Shown here: piece by piece, positions 36,553 through 47,300 of the stretch | How the letters are laid out: each line of letters opens with the position of its first letter | Numbering within the stretch: position 1 is the first letter of the stretch | Assembly (NCBI GenBank): GCA_013365325.1 | Contig: JABVXV010000122.1 | Span: forward strand, 100,444 to 164,443 | Source of the DNA: Dipetalonema caudispina | Lineage: Eukaryota > Nematoda > Chromadorea > Rhabditida > Onchocercidae | Reading direction: 5' to 3' | Length of the DNA stretch: 64,000 bases | Translations under genes and position numbers: made by a program | The notes under the pieces: generated by a model | Database searches by the model: none | What the model saw: only the letters and a program-made list of their open reading frames with translations | What the model was told of the DNA's origin: nothing

Positions 36553-38946
36553 GTCAATTTATTGAAGATAACGAGGAAACATTGAAACGAGTAATTAATG
36601 TTAACAAATCATTTTTAAATTTAAACTTAATAGATGCTAAAATTTTGGATGTTCAAAAACTGAATAAACTTATTTCATTTATTGATAAAACATGGATTTT
36701 ACCTCATCCTGGTGCTCATCAACCTATTGGTTCTAATTTTAAGGTTAATCATTACAATGATAATTTTCAAATCTTTTTTTTTTTTTTTTTTTTTTTTTTT
36801 GTGAATTATTATTAAAAAAACAAAAAAATTTGCTTTCTAATTTTATTTTAGTATAAAAAAACATGTGCAAACATTTATCAAAAACAAAAAAATATTTGTC
36901 AACAAATTGGTTTTGGTACAATGTGTTTCAATTATTGCTTCGAACAAGGTATTTTATTATTATTGTTGTTGTTGTTGTTGTTTGTTAAATAAATTAAATT
37001 AGAAAAGATTTTTATGCATTTTTGATGAAAGAAAATATTAGTATACAATAAAAATAAACAAAATTATTGAATGAAATTAATTAATTATTGAAATGATTTA
37101 GCACTGTACCGTTCCATATCTTTTTAATATCAAAATTAAAGTTCAATTTTTACCTTTTAAATACATTTGATATAATAATATTAGTGATATTTCTTCCTTT
37201 TTTTTTTTTTTTTCCTTTTTGTCCGTTTAATATGACATACATGATGTAAATGAATGATTTGAATTAATTTATCGAAATTGAATAGTAAATGATAGGAATA
37301 TGTATTAGGAAATCATTTATGTTTTTCTTTTCATTGATACTTAAAATCTATCGATGATTTCAATAGTTAACAAATAATTTAAAAATATTTCTCAATTATT
37401 AATTATTATAATTTCTTAGGTGAAATTTTGAAATTTCAATGTCAAAATGTAGCTGATTCAACATATTGCAAAAATAATTCCGCATTTGATTCATTCCTCA
37501 TGCGATATCAAAATGATCCATACAAAGCTAAAAGCTACATTCGTCAGGTTTATCATTTTGATAAGGAAAAAACTGAAAAAAAAAAAAAAAAAAAACTTTT
37601 AGAAGTTATCAAAAACTTAAAATTCTACACATCAAATGTATTCAACTAATTTTATTCATTAATTTATGTAATTCTAATTTATAAAAATTAATTTGATATA
37701 TTGTTGCAATGTGGTAAATATTTGGAAACTTTATTACAGTTTCTTTTTTTAATTATGCTTAAAATGATTGAAAAATATGGATAAAATAATGGAATACATT
37801 ATTGGAATAATGCAATTTTTGAATTATTTTGAATGTTTGAAATTTTAGTAAGCAAATTTTTACGTTTTCAAAAATTAACATTCTTTTTTTTTTTTTTTTT
37901 TTTTTTTCACTCATAGATGATTTCACGATGCTATGCAACAGCAATATGTGATACACAATATGGAATTCTGAATACAACAATTATTGATGAAAATAATGAG
38001 GAATGGGAAAGTAACAATATACCAACAAGTTTAAATCCAACTACCGATAATAGTGTATGAATTAATTTTATAATATCGTGGTAAAGCGTCGTAGTTTTGA
38101 TGAAAAGAAAGCAGAAAATTCGCTTTTTTCTTTTTTTTTTTTTTTAATGCTTAATTGTTTGTGACATTTGCAAGTAAGCAGTAAGCATGGAATGCTTATG
38201 GGATAAGCATATCGATTGATTCCTAGCCATTTTAGAAAAATTAAATTTATTGAAGGTGCAATAAGTTTCGGTTTGATAGGTTCAACATTTTAGCACAAGA
38301 TTGATACAATGTTAATGGAAGAAAACATGAAATGACTTAACACAGTTCAAATATACAATGAGCTGCAATTTAAAACAGATGAAAATTTTAGAATCAACAA
38401 GAAATTTCGCAAATTATCCGACAACGATTGTCAGAGATATCAGAAATACAGCCAAAAAGGCCAATACCAATGTGGCAGTTACTTCTACTCCGACATAGAA
38501 TGACCGCAGCAGCCAAATCATTCCCGATCGTGAAAGCAACGGAAAACAGTGGGCTAGCTGAAGTCTTAAGTGAAGAGAGTTTAAAAAAGTAGGAATAGTT
38601 CTAGGATTTTCAGATCTCAGAAATATTTGTATAATTTCACTAAATAATCAAAGAAACTATTATTAATCATTTCTTCTTTAACATTACAAGATACCAAGAC
38701 ACTTTTTTTTTTTTTTTCAGGTTTGAAAATACAGAAATAACCGAAGAAAAAAATTCCAAGAACATAAATATAAAAAATAGCTCGGAATATATAGGAGAAA
38801 TACCTACAGAAGAAACAACAATATCAACAAAACAAACTGTCCCAAGGAAAGATCAAAATAAAGCGCAAGAATTGGAACGATTCTGGTGGTTGTATAAGAT
38901 GCTGCGACGGATGGACAAAAACTCAGATTGTTTGAGACAACAGTGA
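36553..38946 (+). CDS. Cys-rich protein of unknown family (5' exon not found)
   Basis: Six exons are supported by splice sites and phase: 36553-36743, 36852-36948, 37420-37547, 37917-38054, 38392-38588, 38721-38946 (TGA). They give about 325 residues, starting two bases before a codon boundary, so at least one 5' exon is missing. The first part has ten spaced cysteines (motifs TCANIYQKQKNICQQIGFG, MCFNYCFEQ, FQCQNVADSTYCKNN, MISRCYATAICDTQYG), suggesting a disulphide-bonded extracellular domain. The second half is charged and low in cysteine (QRLSEISEIQPKRPIPMWQL, EEKNSKNINIKNSSEY, QELERFWWLYKMLRRMD). I do not recognise it; it looks nematode-specific. A signal peptide would be expected in the missing exon. 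An alternative ends the gene at a TGA at 38058-38060, but exons five and six join so cleanly that I prefer the longer model. Confidence 0.6.
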
Positions 38947-39746
38947 TGAGATTTGCTGAAAATTCCATTCTTTTTTTTTTCTCGGAAATAAAACGATATA
39001 ATATTATATGAACACTTTAAATTCTGCATGAAATAAATATAAATTGGTACAAATATTAAAACACACAAATGTAAAAGCTGAAATGATGAAAGTTTTCTTG
39101 TTTTTCGAGGAGTGATTAAGAACACTCATTACTACCAAACAAACACGAGTTACTCTCCCGTGTTTCATCGTGAATGTGCTGGGGATGCTAAAGGAAATTT
39201 TGAAAACTCATCTATCCTGAAAAACTAGCAAAGAGGAAACTGGATTTCCCACGATAAACTATTACCTTGGACACTTTTGCATAACGAAATACGTAAACCC
39301 GCAATTTAATATACTCTCCAATTATTAGCACAACAATCTTGCTAAAATTAAAGTTTTAAATTTCACAAAATACAACAGACTAAAACATATATTCTTCAAT
39401 ATAACAGCTTCTTTATGCAGGACAATCTACATCACCATTTTTTCGTCAATATCTTTTTGAACCTGCAAAATTTTCGCGAATTCCCAGGACGAGAAAAATT
39501 ATAACTTCGACAAAACTAGAGTTCAGCCTGTTCTGTGCATATTCAAATGACGAAAGTTAAAAACAAAATTCAAATGTTTCATTGTTACCATAATTTTACA
39601 AGTCAGTGATTTGAGATCAGAGTCTCAGCTAATAAACTGAAAAAATAAACACCTAAACTTTGTCTACAAACACCAAACTATATTTCACCTTCATCAAAAC
39701 ACTTAAAAATATATATGGAAGATTCTCTAAATTATAAACAAGTATC
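38947..39746. other. Spacer between convergent Cys-rich and Mediator genes
   Basis: About 800 bp holding both 3' UTRs. No gene was found; the minus-strand frame at 38853-39125 overlaps the last exon of the plus-strand gene and lacks support. Confidence 0.5.
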
Positions 39747-42459
39747 TTAAAAACTAACGATTTTCCCAGCATTCATTCGTTCCATTGTGGCATTTAGATT
39801 CTTCAAAGTACGAGTGATCGCATTCCGGACTCTTGCCGTTGATTCCACGTAACCTTGGGCATACTGCGAATAATTTACATTCGCCATTTCACCAACTATT
39901 TTCAGTTCACCAGCAAACATTTTATCAAATTTAACGCTCTGCTTCTGGGCTTCTTGTACAACCATCTGTAAAAATTAACCAGGGTAAATTAGTTTTAACA
40001 TGATTGCAATTTTGAGATATAGATTGAATATTAACACCTTATTTGGAGCAATTACTGTTGATCTTACGAAAAAGTAACACAGCTTCGCTAGGAATTTCTA
40101 TAGAATATAATCGATTTTTTCCCACTCTCATTTATTTCTTTTAAGTGCCGTCTTCCTTACTCCTTCTCTATCATCTCTCTCTAATTTTTGAGATTTTAAT
40201 CAGCTGATTACCTATCAAGTCAACATCAATATTAAGCAATAAATTATAAATTATTAGCAAAACTTACAATATCATTTTCAATTTGATCACAGGTCCCAAG
40301 GAAATAATCAAATGAATTAATATATGCTTCACTCGGACTCAAAATCTTTTTTTCCAAATTTTCTACTGATTTCGGTTCATCTAACGATTTCACCGAACTT
40401 GGATTTGCTGAGAGCGGATTCACGGATTGTGGATTCACTGACTGCGGATTGACAGACTGAGGATTAACAGACATTGGATTATGTGTAGCAGCACCGGATC
40501 CATCCTGCTGTTGCCGTAAAGTCGAAGGCCGTATCACTTCAGCAGCTGTCTTGCTCCATTCCTTCAAAAATCTTGAAATTCAAACAACCAAATAACATAG
40601 AAGAATGCTATTTTTCGAAAAAAAAAGTCATTGAATAAAAGGAAAAATTATATAAGAATGCTCATTTAAAACAGCCAGAGGAAAATTAGAGGAAGAAACT
40701 TCTAAGACAAAATTCTTTAAAATAAATCCCCAAAGTTGGCAAACCAAAAATTATTTTCTGTAATTCAATCCATAGTACCATCTTACCTGCAGCGAATACC
40801 GAAGATCCCGCAATAACAGATTCCTTGCTAGTGATACCGGATCTGGTGGTACTATGGTAGGTGCTGATATATTATCCTGGGTTGTAGTAGACTGCACGGA
40901 TGATGGCGCTTGCTGAGGAGTTGCGGGTGTAGAAACTTGCTGCGATGATGGATTTAAGGTTGAAATTGCATTCAGAGGTGTTTGAGGATTATTTGACGGC
41001 GGTCCACCAGTTGAAGATGGCCTACCTGGTGTTCCTTGCTGCTATAAAAACGAAAACTACCAGTATCAACATCAAAAATATGAGAATTTTTGAAAAAATG
41101 CTTTCTTTTTTTGGAATTTGACATAATACTTTTTTCCAAAATCTCAATAAAAAGCAAAACAACTTAGATGAACTTACTGAAATTCCTTGCGGGCCAGGTC
41201 CAACAGCTGGACTCCGTGCTTGTCCATTCACGAAAGTTGGATGTGACATTCCCTGCTGCTGAAAACTTTTAACGAATTTTAATAGAAGAAGATTGCAAGA
41301 AATTTTCTTTGAAGATAAAAAACACTGTCACACCTGATGGCTATGCCAAATCCACAGTACAGTAAATGAAATTGTCTGTGTAATACGAAAAAGTATATGT
41401 CGCCCAAAACTTAAGATGAAGAACTCGAGTTAAAATTGACCGACGTTTAGTAAATTCCTATTTATTCATAAGAATATGTCTGGAATTGAATAAATATTCA
41501 TTCACATTATTGAATTTACTTCATATTATATGATCACCTTTAATTCAAGCATAATTTCATATTTTACCAAAACAATCAGTTAAAAAAACTTTAACTAAAT
41601 ATGAATCTCACCTGAATATACGCTTGTTGAGGTGCCATCTGAACCTGCTGCATTGATTGCATTTGTTGATGTTGCACGCTCATATGGCCTGATTGATTGA
41701 GGCTTTGTACGACACCCATATGTGTATTCATCATTTGCTGACCCATATGAGCCTGTGATGGCATCATTTGCGGTGGTGGTTGAGCGGCATTGATCATACC
41801 TTGTGGATAACCGGCCTGCGAAACCATTACACCTTGAGGCTAAAATATGAAGAGAAATGAAAACTTAATTATTTTCTAATATAATTAAAAATTAGAAAAT
41901 GAGGTGAACATTTTAAAGCAACTAATTACATATTATCTGAAATAACTGATTACCTTATGGTATATAATTACATACGTCTATGATTAAACGCTAAATCACT
42001 AACATTGCCTACACGTCAACAATCAACTAATGTCATTATCCGGAAATTTCCAAAACTGCTATAACACTATAACAATTCTTTTATTTGTACCATATAGTAG
42101 CCCATTGTCTCTTTTCTCTAAATCTCATCGATGTTTCGAAAATAAAAAAAAAGAAGTTCTGAAATGAGTAATCTGAGAAGAAAAAATTCGTTCCTTTGAA
42201 AAACGTAAGTTTAAAATTGCTGAATATTTCTTTTAAGTTTCAACTACTAAAATTCAATTTCAAAATATAGAATAGTCTTAATTTACTTAAACAAGATATT
42301 TAAAATGGTAATGACAGCACTCATTCGTCGATTAACACAATAAATAAAGCAAACCGTATTCATCATTTGTTGCGAAGTAATGACCATTCCAGGATGTGAC
42401 ATCATCGCATTCAATTGTCCAGCACTTACGGACCGTGGGATCGATTGATGACCATACAT
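39747..42459 (-). CDS. mdt-29: Mediator complex subunit 29, complete
   Basis: Six minus-strand exons, all phase 0: 42459-42355, 41839-41612, 41258-41178, 41041-40787, 40561-40268, 39965-39747, giving 393 residues. The first half is low-complexity, rich in Gln, Met, Pro and Ser (for example MSVQHQQMQSMQQVQMAPQQ), typical of Mediator tail/head subunits. The conserved part starts near PPDPVSLARNLLLRDLRYSL and continues EWSKTAAEVIRPSTLRQQQ, INSFDYFLGTCDQIENDI and the C-terminal helices KFDKMFAGELKIVGEM and VRNAITRTLKNLNATMERMN. This matches the MED29 (Intersex) pattern of a helix pair around FDxxLxxFxxxCDQxE. Mediator links transcription factors to RNA polymerase II in the nucleus. A five-residue SVNPQ repeat interrupts the conserved region. 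A candidate trans-splice acceptor lies at 42495-42497, 35 bases before the ATG. Confidence 0.8.
40405..40475 (-). repeat. 15-bp coding minisatellite (SVNPQ repeat) in mdt-29
   Basis: Four to five tandem copies of a 15-base unit encode SVNPQ, degrading to SANPS, in the linker between the EWSKTAAEVIRP helix and the CDQxE helix. The copies are in frame and slightly diverged. Confidence 0.85.
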
Positions 42460-43019
42460 TGCCGTTTATCCTATCTATGCAAGTTCAAATTTACCTGAAA
42501 TTAAATTGATGTATGAAGAAATTAACAAAAATTACTGGAAGAAAGTAAAATTATGTCTGAATGAGCAAATTTCACACATGAAAATTTGATTATCCAACTA
42601 GTTTAGGTTTCACTATTCAGTTCATTATCTCTAGTCTACTAATTTCATAGCTCTAATTAAAGTTATTTGAAATTCGGTTATGTAAAATTTCACCTTATAT
42701 GCCCTATATTTACTCATATTCATTTCCAGAAATATCATAGCTGTGATATTAACCATTGCTACTTTCTAAGGAGACAATTACTTTCACAAATACCACGTAA
42801 CAAACGTCGTATTACGTCGTATAGTAATATTCATCAACGTGTCTTAGTAAAGATGTTCATGTAATGCATCACTTGTAGCTATGATACTGATCATGTACAG
42901 GTAACGTTACTAATTTCACGTATTACGCTACTAATCATTTTTTGCATAATATATCAATGATTTGTTAATGTTTAATTAAAATTAATCAACCAAATAATCA
43001 CAGCTTTACATTCAACCTA

Positions 43020-43185
43020 ATAGCAATAGTTTAAGATAATCAATCAATCTAATAGCAACAATTTAATATTCCACGTAAGAGTAATCAATTTAATAGCAAC
43101 AATTCAATGTTCCACGTAAATCTAAGAGCAACAATTTAATGTTTCACGTAAATCTAATAGCAACAATTTAATATTCCACGTAAAG
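43020..43185. repeat. 32-41-bp tandem repeat with CACGTAA in each unit
   Basis: Four units begin AGCAACAATT at 43054, 43095, 43127 and 43159 and end in TTCCACGTAA or TTTCACGTAA; a fifth, decayed unit precedes them. Each unit carries a CACGTA core, so the array multiplies a possible factor-binding site between two divergent promoters. Confidence 0.8.
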
Positions 43186-43266
43186 GTAACAAATGCCCAT
43201 CACTGAATGATTCCATGGTTCGAGTCATGAAATACCTCACGTTAGTGATATTTATACGTGATCGGC

Positions 43267-43316
43267 GACGTACGAGATAAGGCGGGCCGGAGATTGGTCG
43301 TTGACGTACGAGATAA
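43267..43316. repeat. Duplicated 14-mer GACGTACGAGATAA in GC-rich patch
   Basis: Exact copies at 43267-43280 and 43303-43316, 36 bases apart, with similar upstream bases (GATCGGC and GGTCGTT). They lie in one of the few GC-rich patches of the window, between mdt-29 and TTC17. Confidence 0.75.
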
Positions 43317-43408
43317 AATGGGGTCGAAAGGTCGATTGTTAGAAATGAAGGGATGGTGTTAATTATTGAATAATGACAATTCGTCTACTTATTTATTATA
43401 CTTTTCTG

Positions 43409-43910
43409 TTACTTTCTTTTTTTTTTTTGCAATTTTGTTGATTTTTCAATTTCCATTTTTTTTTCCATTTCCATTTTTCTATTTTCATTTTCCGTTCTTC
43501 ATTTTTCTATTTTCAGTCTTATATTTCTATTCTTCCATTTTTATTTTCTTTCTTTCATCCTACTATTTTTGCTTTTCTACTTGCATTTTTTTTCTGTTTT
43601 TACTTACCCATTATACTTATACTTTTTTACTTTTTCCATTTCCATTTTCGTACTTCAATTTTTCAATTTCCATTTTTTAATTTCTATCTTTCCATTTCAA
43701 TTCTTCCTTATTAGTTTCCAACTTTCTATTCTTATTACTTTTTCCATTCTTATATATTCCTATGTTCTGTTCTAATTTATGCTCTTATTTTTTAAACTTT
43801 CATTTTTTCTTATTTTTTTTTTTTTATTTTCATAAATTTTTCTATTTTCTATTTTTATTTTGTATTTCCTATTTTGTTAATTCACTTTTCAAACTATTTT
43901 TTCATGTCTA
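43409..43910. repeat. Pyrimidine-biased low-complexity block
   Basis: About 500 bp built from degenerate TTTCCATTTTT / CTATTTTCATT units with almost no G on the plus strand. It translates into Phe-rich frames that I do not consider genes. Confidence 0.8.
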
Positions 43911-44331
43911 TTTTACATTCTTTGTTGTTATATTGTTAATAATAAAGATAATTTGATATGCAAATATAGTAGAATAGATCGCTATTATTCTATAATTAAG
44001 ATTAATAAAAAGTAATAATTACGATTATGTCATTATACTATACTATCCTTACAAACATCTACCCTCATATTTATGTAACTAAGCTAAGAGTAGTAGGTTA
44101 TAAGTTGAAATTTAAAAATTATTAAAGTTTTGAAATGCATAGGTATAATTTCATGATCAGTTATTGTTGTGAAAATTTCAGAAATCTTATTAAATTATTA
44201 ATTAATTTTTTTTCCATTTATATATATCATATATAAATGTCATAAATGGTAAATATACCATGAGGCAAATATGTAGCACTTAAAATTATTATGGTCCAAA
44301 AGAATTTTTAATATTAAGTATGAAGCTTTTT

Positions 44332-44334
44332 CAG
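44332..44334 (+). promoter_or_regulatory. Candidate trans-splice acceptor of the TTC17-type gene
   Basis: CTTTTTCAG ends 16 bases before the start codon at 44351 with no upstream coding exon, as expected for spliced-leader addition. An intron in the 5' UTR is the alternative. Confidence 0.5.
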
Positions 44335-44350
44335 GTTCAATAAGAAACTA

Positions 44351-47300
44351 ATGATATTGGGAATATGTGCCGAAACTTGTCTTCTATTCATATTACCATT
44401 ATTTTTATATGATGGTTTATGTTTTACTCATTGGATGGTTACCGATGATGGACTTACGATAAAATCTGTTGTAAGTTATCTTTGCAAATTTTTTTAATCG
44501 TAACTCTTAAATGATACAAATAATTTAAAATATTAGAAAATCTAAGAACTGGAAATGTTACCCGATATTACCAAAAGCATTTCTATTGGAGTAATTAAAT
44601 ATGAAGCTTATGAAAGCTTTTTATGGATGAAATTAGAACGATTGGTGCGCACATTATTTTGTTTCTCTATACCTTTCATGTATTTTAAATGAAATTTCAT
44701 ATCACCAAGTACTTATCAATTAATTTCTGATACAGTTTCTTTTATTGGGTAATCTTCATTTCAAGTATTTTTCCATTCTTTTCAAAACATTTCAAACAAA
44801 GAATGCTCTTGAAGTATCAAAGTGAAGGGTGTTGGAGTCTACATTTGTCACATTGAAATTCAATTATCAGTTATTAAGTTGCAAATTTTTTTTCAGTCTG
44901 ATTCACCATTTCATATGGTACAGCCGCATTCGTTGGTACAATTTTTGGACCAAGGACGAAAATTAGACTGTATTGCACACATGCGGGGTTTTATTGAAGA
45001 ACACGAGGTTTGGTTTATTTCTGTAATCTATTGAAACGAGAAAAGTATATGTAAGTGAGGAAGAAATTCCAAATTACTCAATAATATCTTGAATTTGATT
45101 AAAAGTATTTTTCAAAAATGATTGATTATTTACTTAAACATAAATTAAAGAGATAACTGTTTGTAGAAGAACATTCATGTGCACGAAAATGCCGATGATC
45201 CAGAGTTAGAAACGAAAATTCGTAAAACAGATAAAGATTGTATAATGGGTGGATTCATGTCTACTAGCAAAGACGCTTTTTTATTGGCGTACACGCTTGG
45301 GAAGTTGGTTGAAGAGTAAGTGTTTCAGAAATTTTTGGTTCTTTTTGCAAGAAGAAATTTTATTTAAAGTTAGTTATTTGCATCCTTTCCTCCTTTTCAT
45401 AAGTCTCCTTCATAACCTCATCAGATACACGATATTATGCTAGCTTTGTTCTGATCTGGTACAAAGTGCATCCTTACTTGATCTCATGATCTCTGCAAGT
45501 CTACTTTTGAGGTAAAAAGTTGAAAGGTGTCTTAAGCTGTTATAATTTAATTTTTATATTTTCGACTGTTAACTTAAACTAAGATAGATGGATAAACATT
45601 ATCGATTGCTGTTATCTTCTTGTTAGTTGTCCAATTAATACGAATTAAGTTATTTAAAACTCTTGTCTACATAAATTTTGAATTCGTCTAATTTTTTGAA
45701 TCATGAAATTTTCAGTTTGGAGGTTTTAGCCAGCGTTGAATCCAGTGATGATGAACAAAAGCCAAGAATGGAACCACATTGTACATGTGATTTGCATTTT
45801 AGTATGTATGCTTTTGAACATTTCCCGGTATGATATTTACGTTATTGGCGAAAACAATTTTGTATTTAATATATTTCCAGTTAACTTTTATTATCGATTT
45901 GATTAATACCGATAGTATTAGGAACAAAATATGAATTATTAATTAGTTGCGCAAGTTTTCATTCTTTTCCGATGTATATTTTCAGTCTATGCAGCAACGT
46001 GACAAACTAAAAATCATTCCCGAGGCAGCATTCCAAAAGTTACTTCCTCCAAATTATTCAACTGCTGAATTTGGCAACCATGTTGCGATAGCGTTAGAAA
46101 CGGTCTTTTTCAATTTTTCCATTAATTCTGTAATATGAAATTCGCAACTTTTTTGAAATATTTTGCGGTATTTTACTATTTGAACAGAATAATTTCAGAA
46201 ACCAACTAGTGATTCGTTTTTACGTTTAGCAGCTTTCTATTGGCGGATTAAAGGTGATGCTCCAAAAGCTATGGAATGTTTTCGACGCGCTCTTCACTTT
46301 ACAACAAGGTGAATCATAGAATCGAACCATTCGTCCGTTAGTTAAGTAGTGAAAAAACAGGAAATTCTGAAAGACCCTTTTACTAAAGATAAATAGTGCT
46401 GAAAAATTCCGCATCAGGTTAATCATCTTTAGATGCACTAAGTAAGCTTTTATGGTTATAAGCTGTGTATTTGATCAAATTGTACTTCTGGTGTCCAGGA
46501 TTTTTGCTTTTTTTTTGTAAATAAAGTCTTTTAAAGACGGGAGAATTTCAGCTGACAACTTGAGAACTTGTTGATGCTAAATAGATTTTTCTTCACTATA
46601 TATTATTAAATTTTTGGATTTCCAGTTAATTTTTCATTTTTTTATATTTTGCAGGAAAATGCAGGCGCGTACTCAGTTTGATTTTGGAAATTTGGTGCAT
46701 CGTGCTGGTTATCCTGCAGATGCGATCATTCTTTACCAGGTTTGTGTTATCGGCTAATTGTAGATATAAACTTTATCGTATTTTATTATCTTTCCAGCTG
46801 GCGTTATTGAAAATCAATGATGCTGTGATACATATGGCTCTCGCCGACGCGTATGCATTGGTGCAAAACCGATCAGAAGCCATTGGACACTATGACATTG
46901 CTTTTTCGTTGGATCCATCAATGAAAGACGCTCAAATTAAGGTATATTTTAGAATACTTTTTAAACTAAGATATTTGAGGTGGAAGCCAACGAATTTATT
47001 GCATCGTTTTGTGTGGTCTGCAGCGTTATAGCTGTTGAACCAATATGGACTTAAATGCAGTCATAAGTATAAAGTGGAATAGTTAGAACAGCCATTATCA
47101 ATTTTGGCGTCCTTCTATGAAAATCAATCAATGGTATGAATTGGATTTATAACACTACTGCAGAGCCTTTGATGAAAGTTTAATCGATTGATTGGTTATA
47201 AGCTGGTTTAGTGAAGTAGTATTTGGTTTTTTTTTAGGCAGCAGCACTAAAATGCGATCAAAAATTAATCAGTGCAATGGAGGAGCAGCACAAAAATTTG

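Larger units (their letters stand above)
42460..44350. other. Divergent promoter region between mdt-29 and the TTC17-type gene
   Basis: About 1.9 kb. From mdt-29 outwards it contains ordinary AT-rich DNA with three ACGTCGTA-like sites near 42795-42825, a 32-41-bp tandem repeat (43020-43185), a small GC-rich patch with a duplicated 14-mer (43266-43320), a long pyrimidine-biased low-complexity block (43409-43910) and the TTC17 leader. The Phe-rich frames in the pyrimidine block are not genes. Confidence 0.55.

Noticed and set aside
37759..37980. 73-codon minus-strand frame
   Set aside because: It overlaps a plus-strand exon with good splice sites and includes a translated poly-T tract.
38058..38060. 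TGA as the end of the Cys-rich gene
   Set aside because: Possible, but a GTATGA donor just before it joins in phase to two further coding-like exons ending at 38946.
43366..43956. Phe-rich plus-strand frames resembling membrane proteins
   Set aside because: They come from the pyrimidine-biased repeat block; hydrophobicity is a by-product of T-richness.
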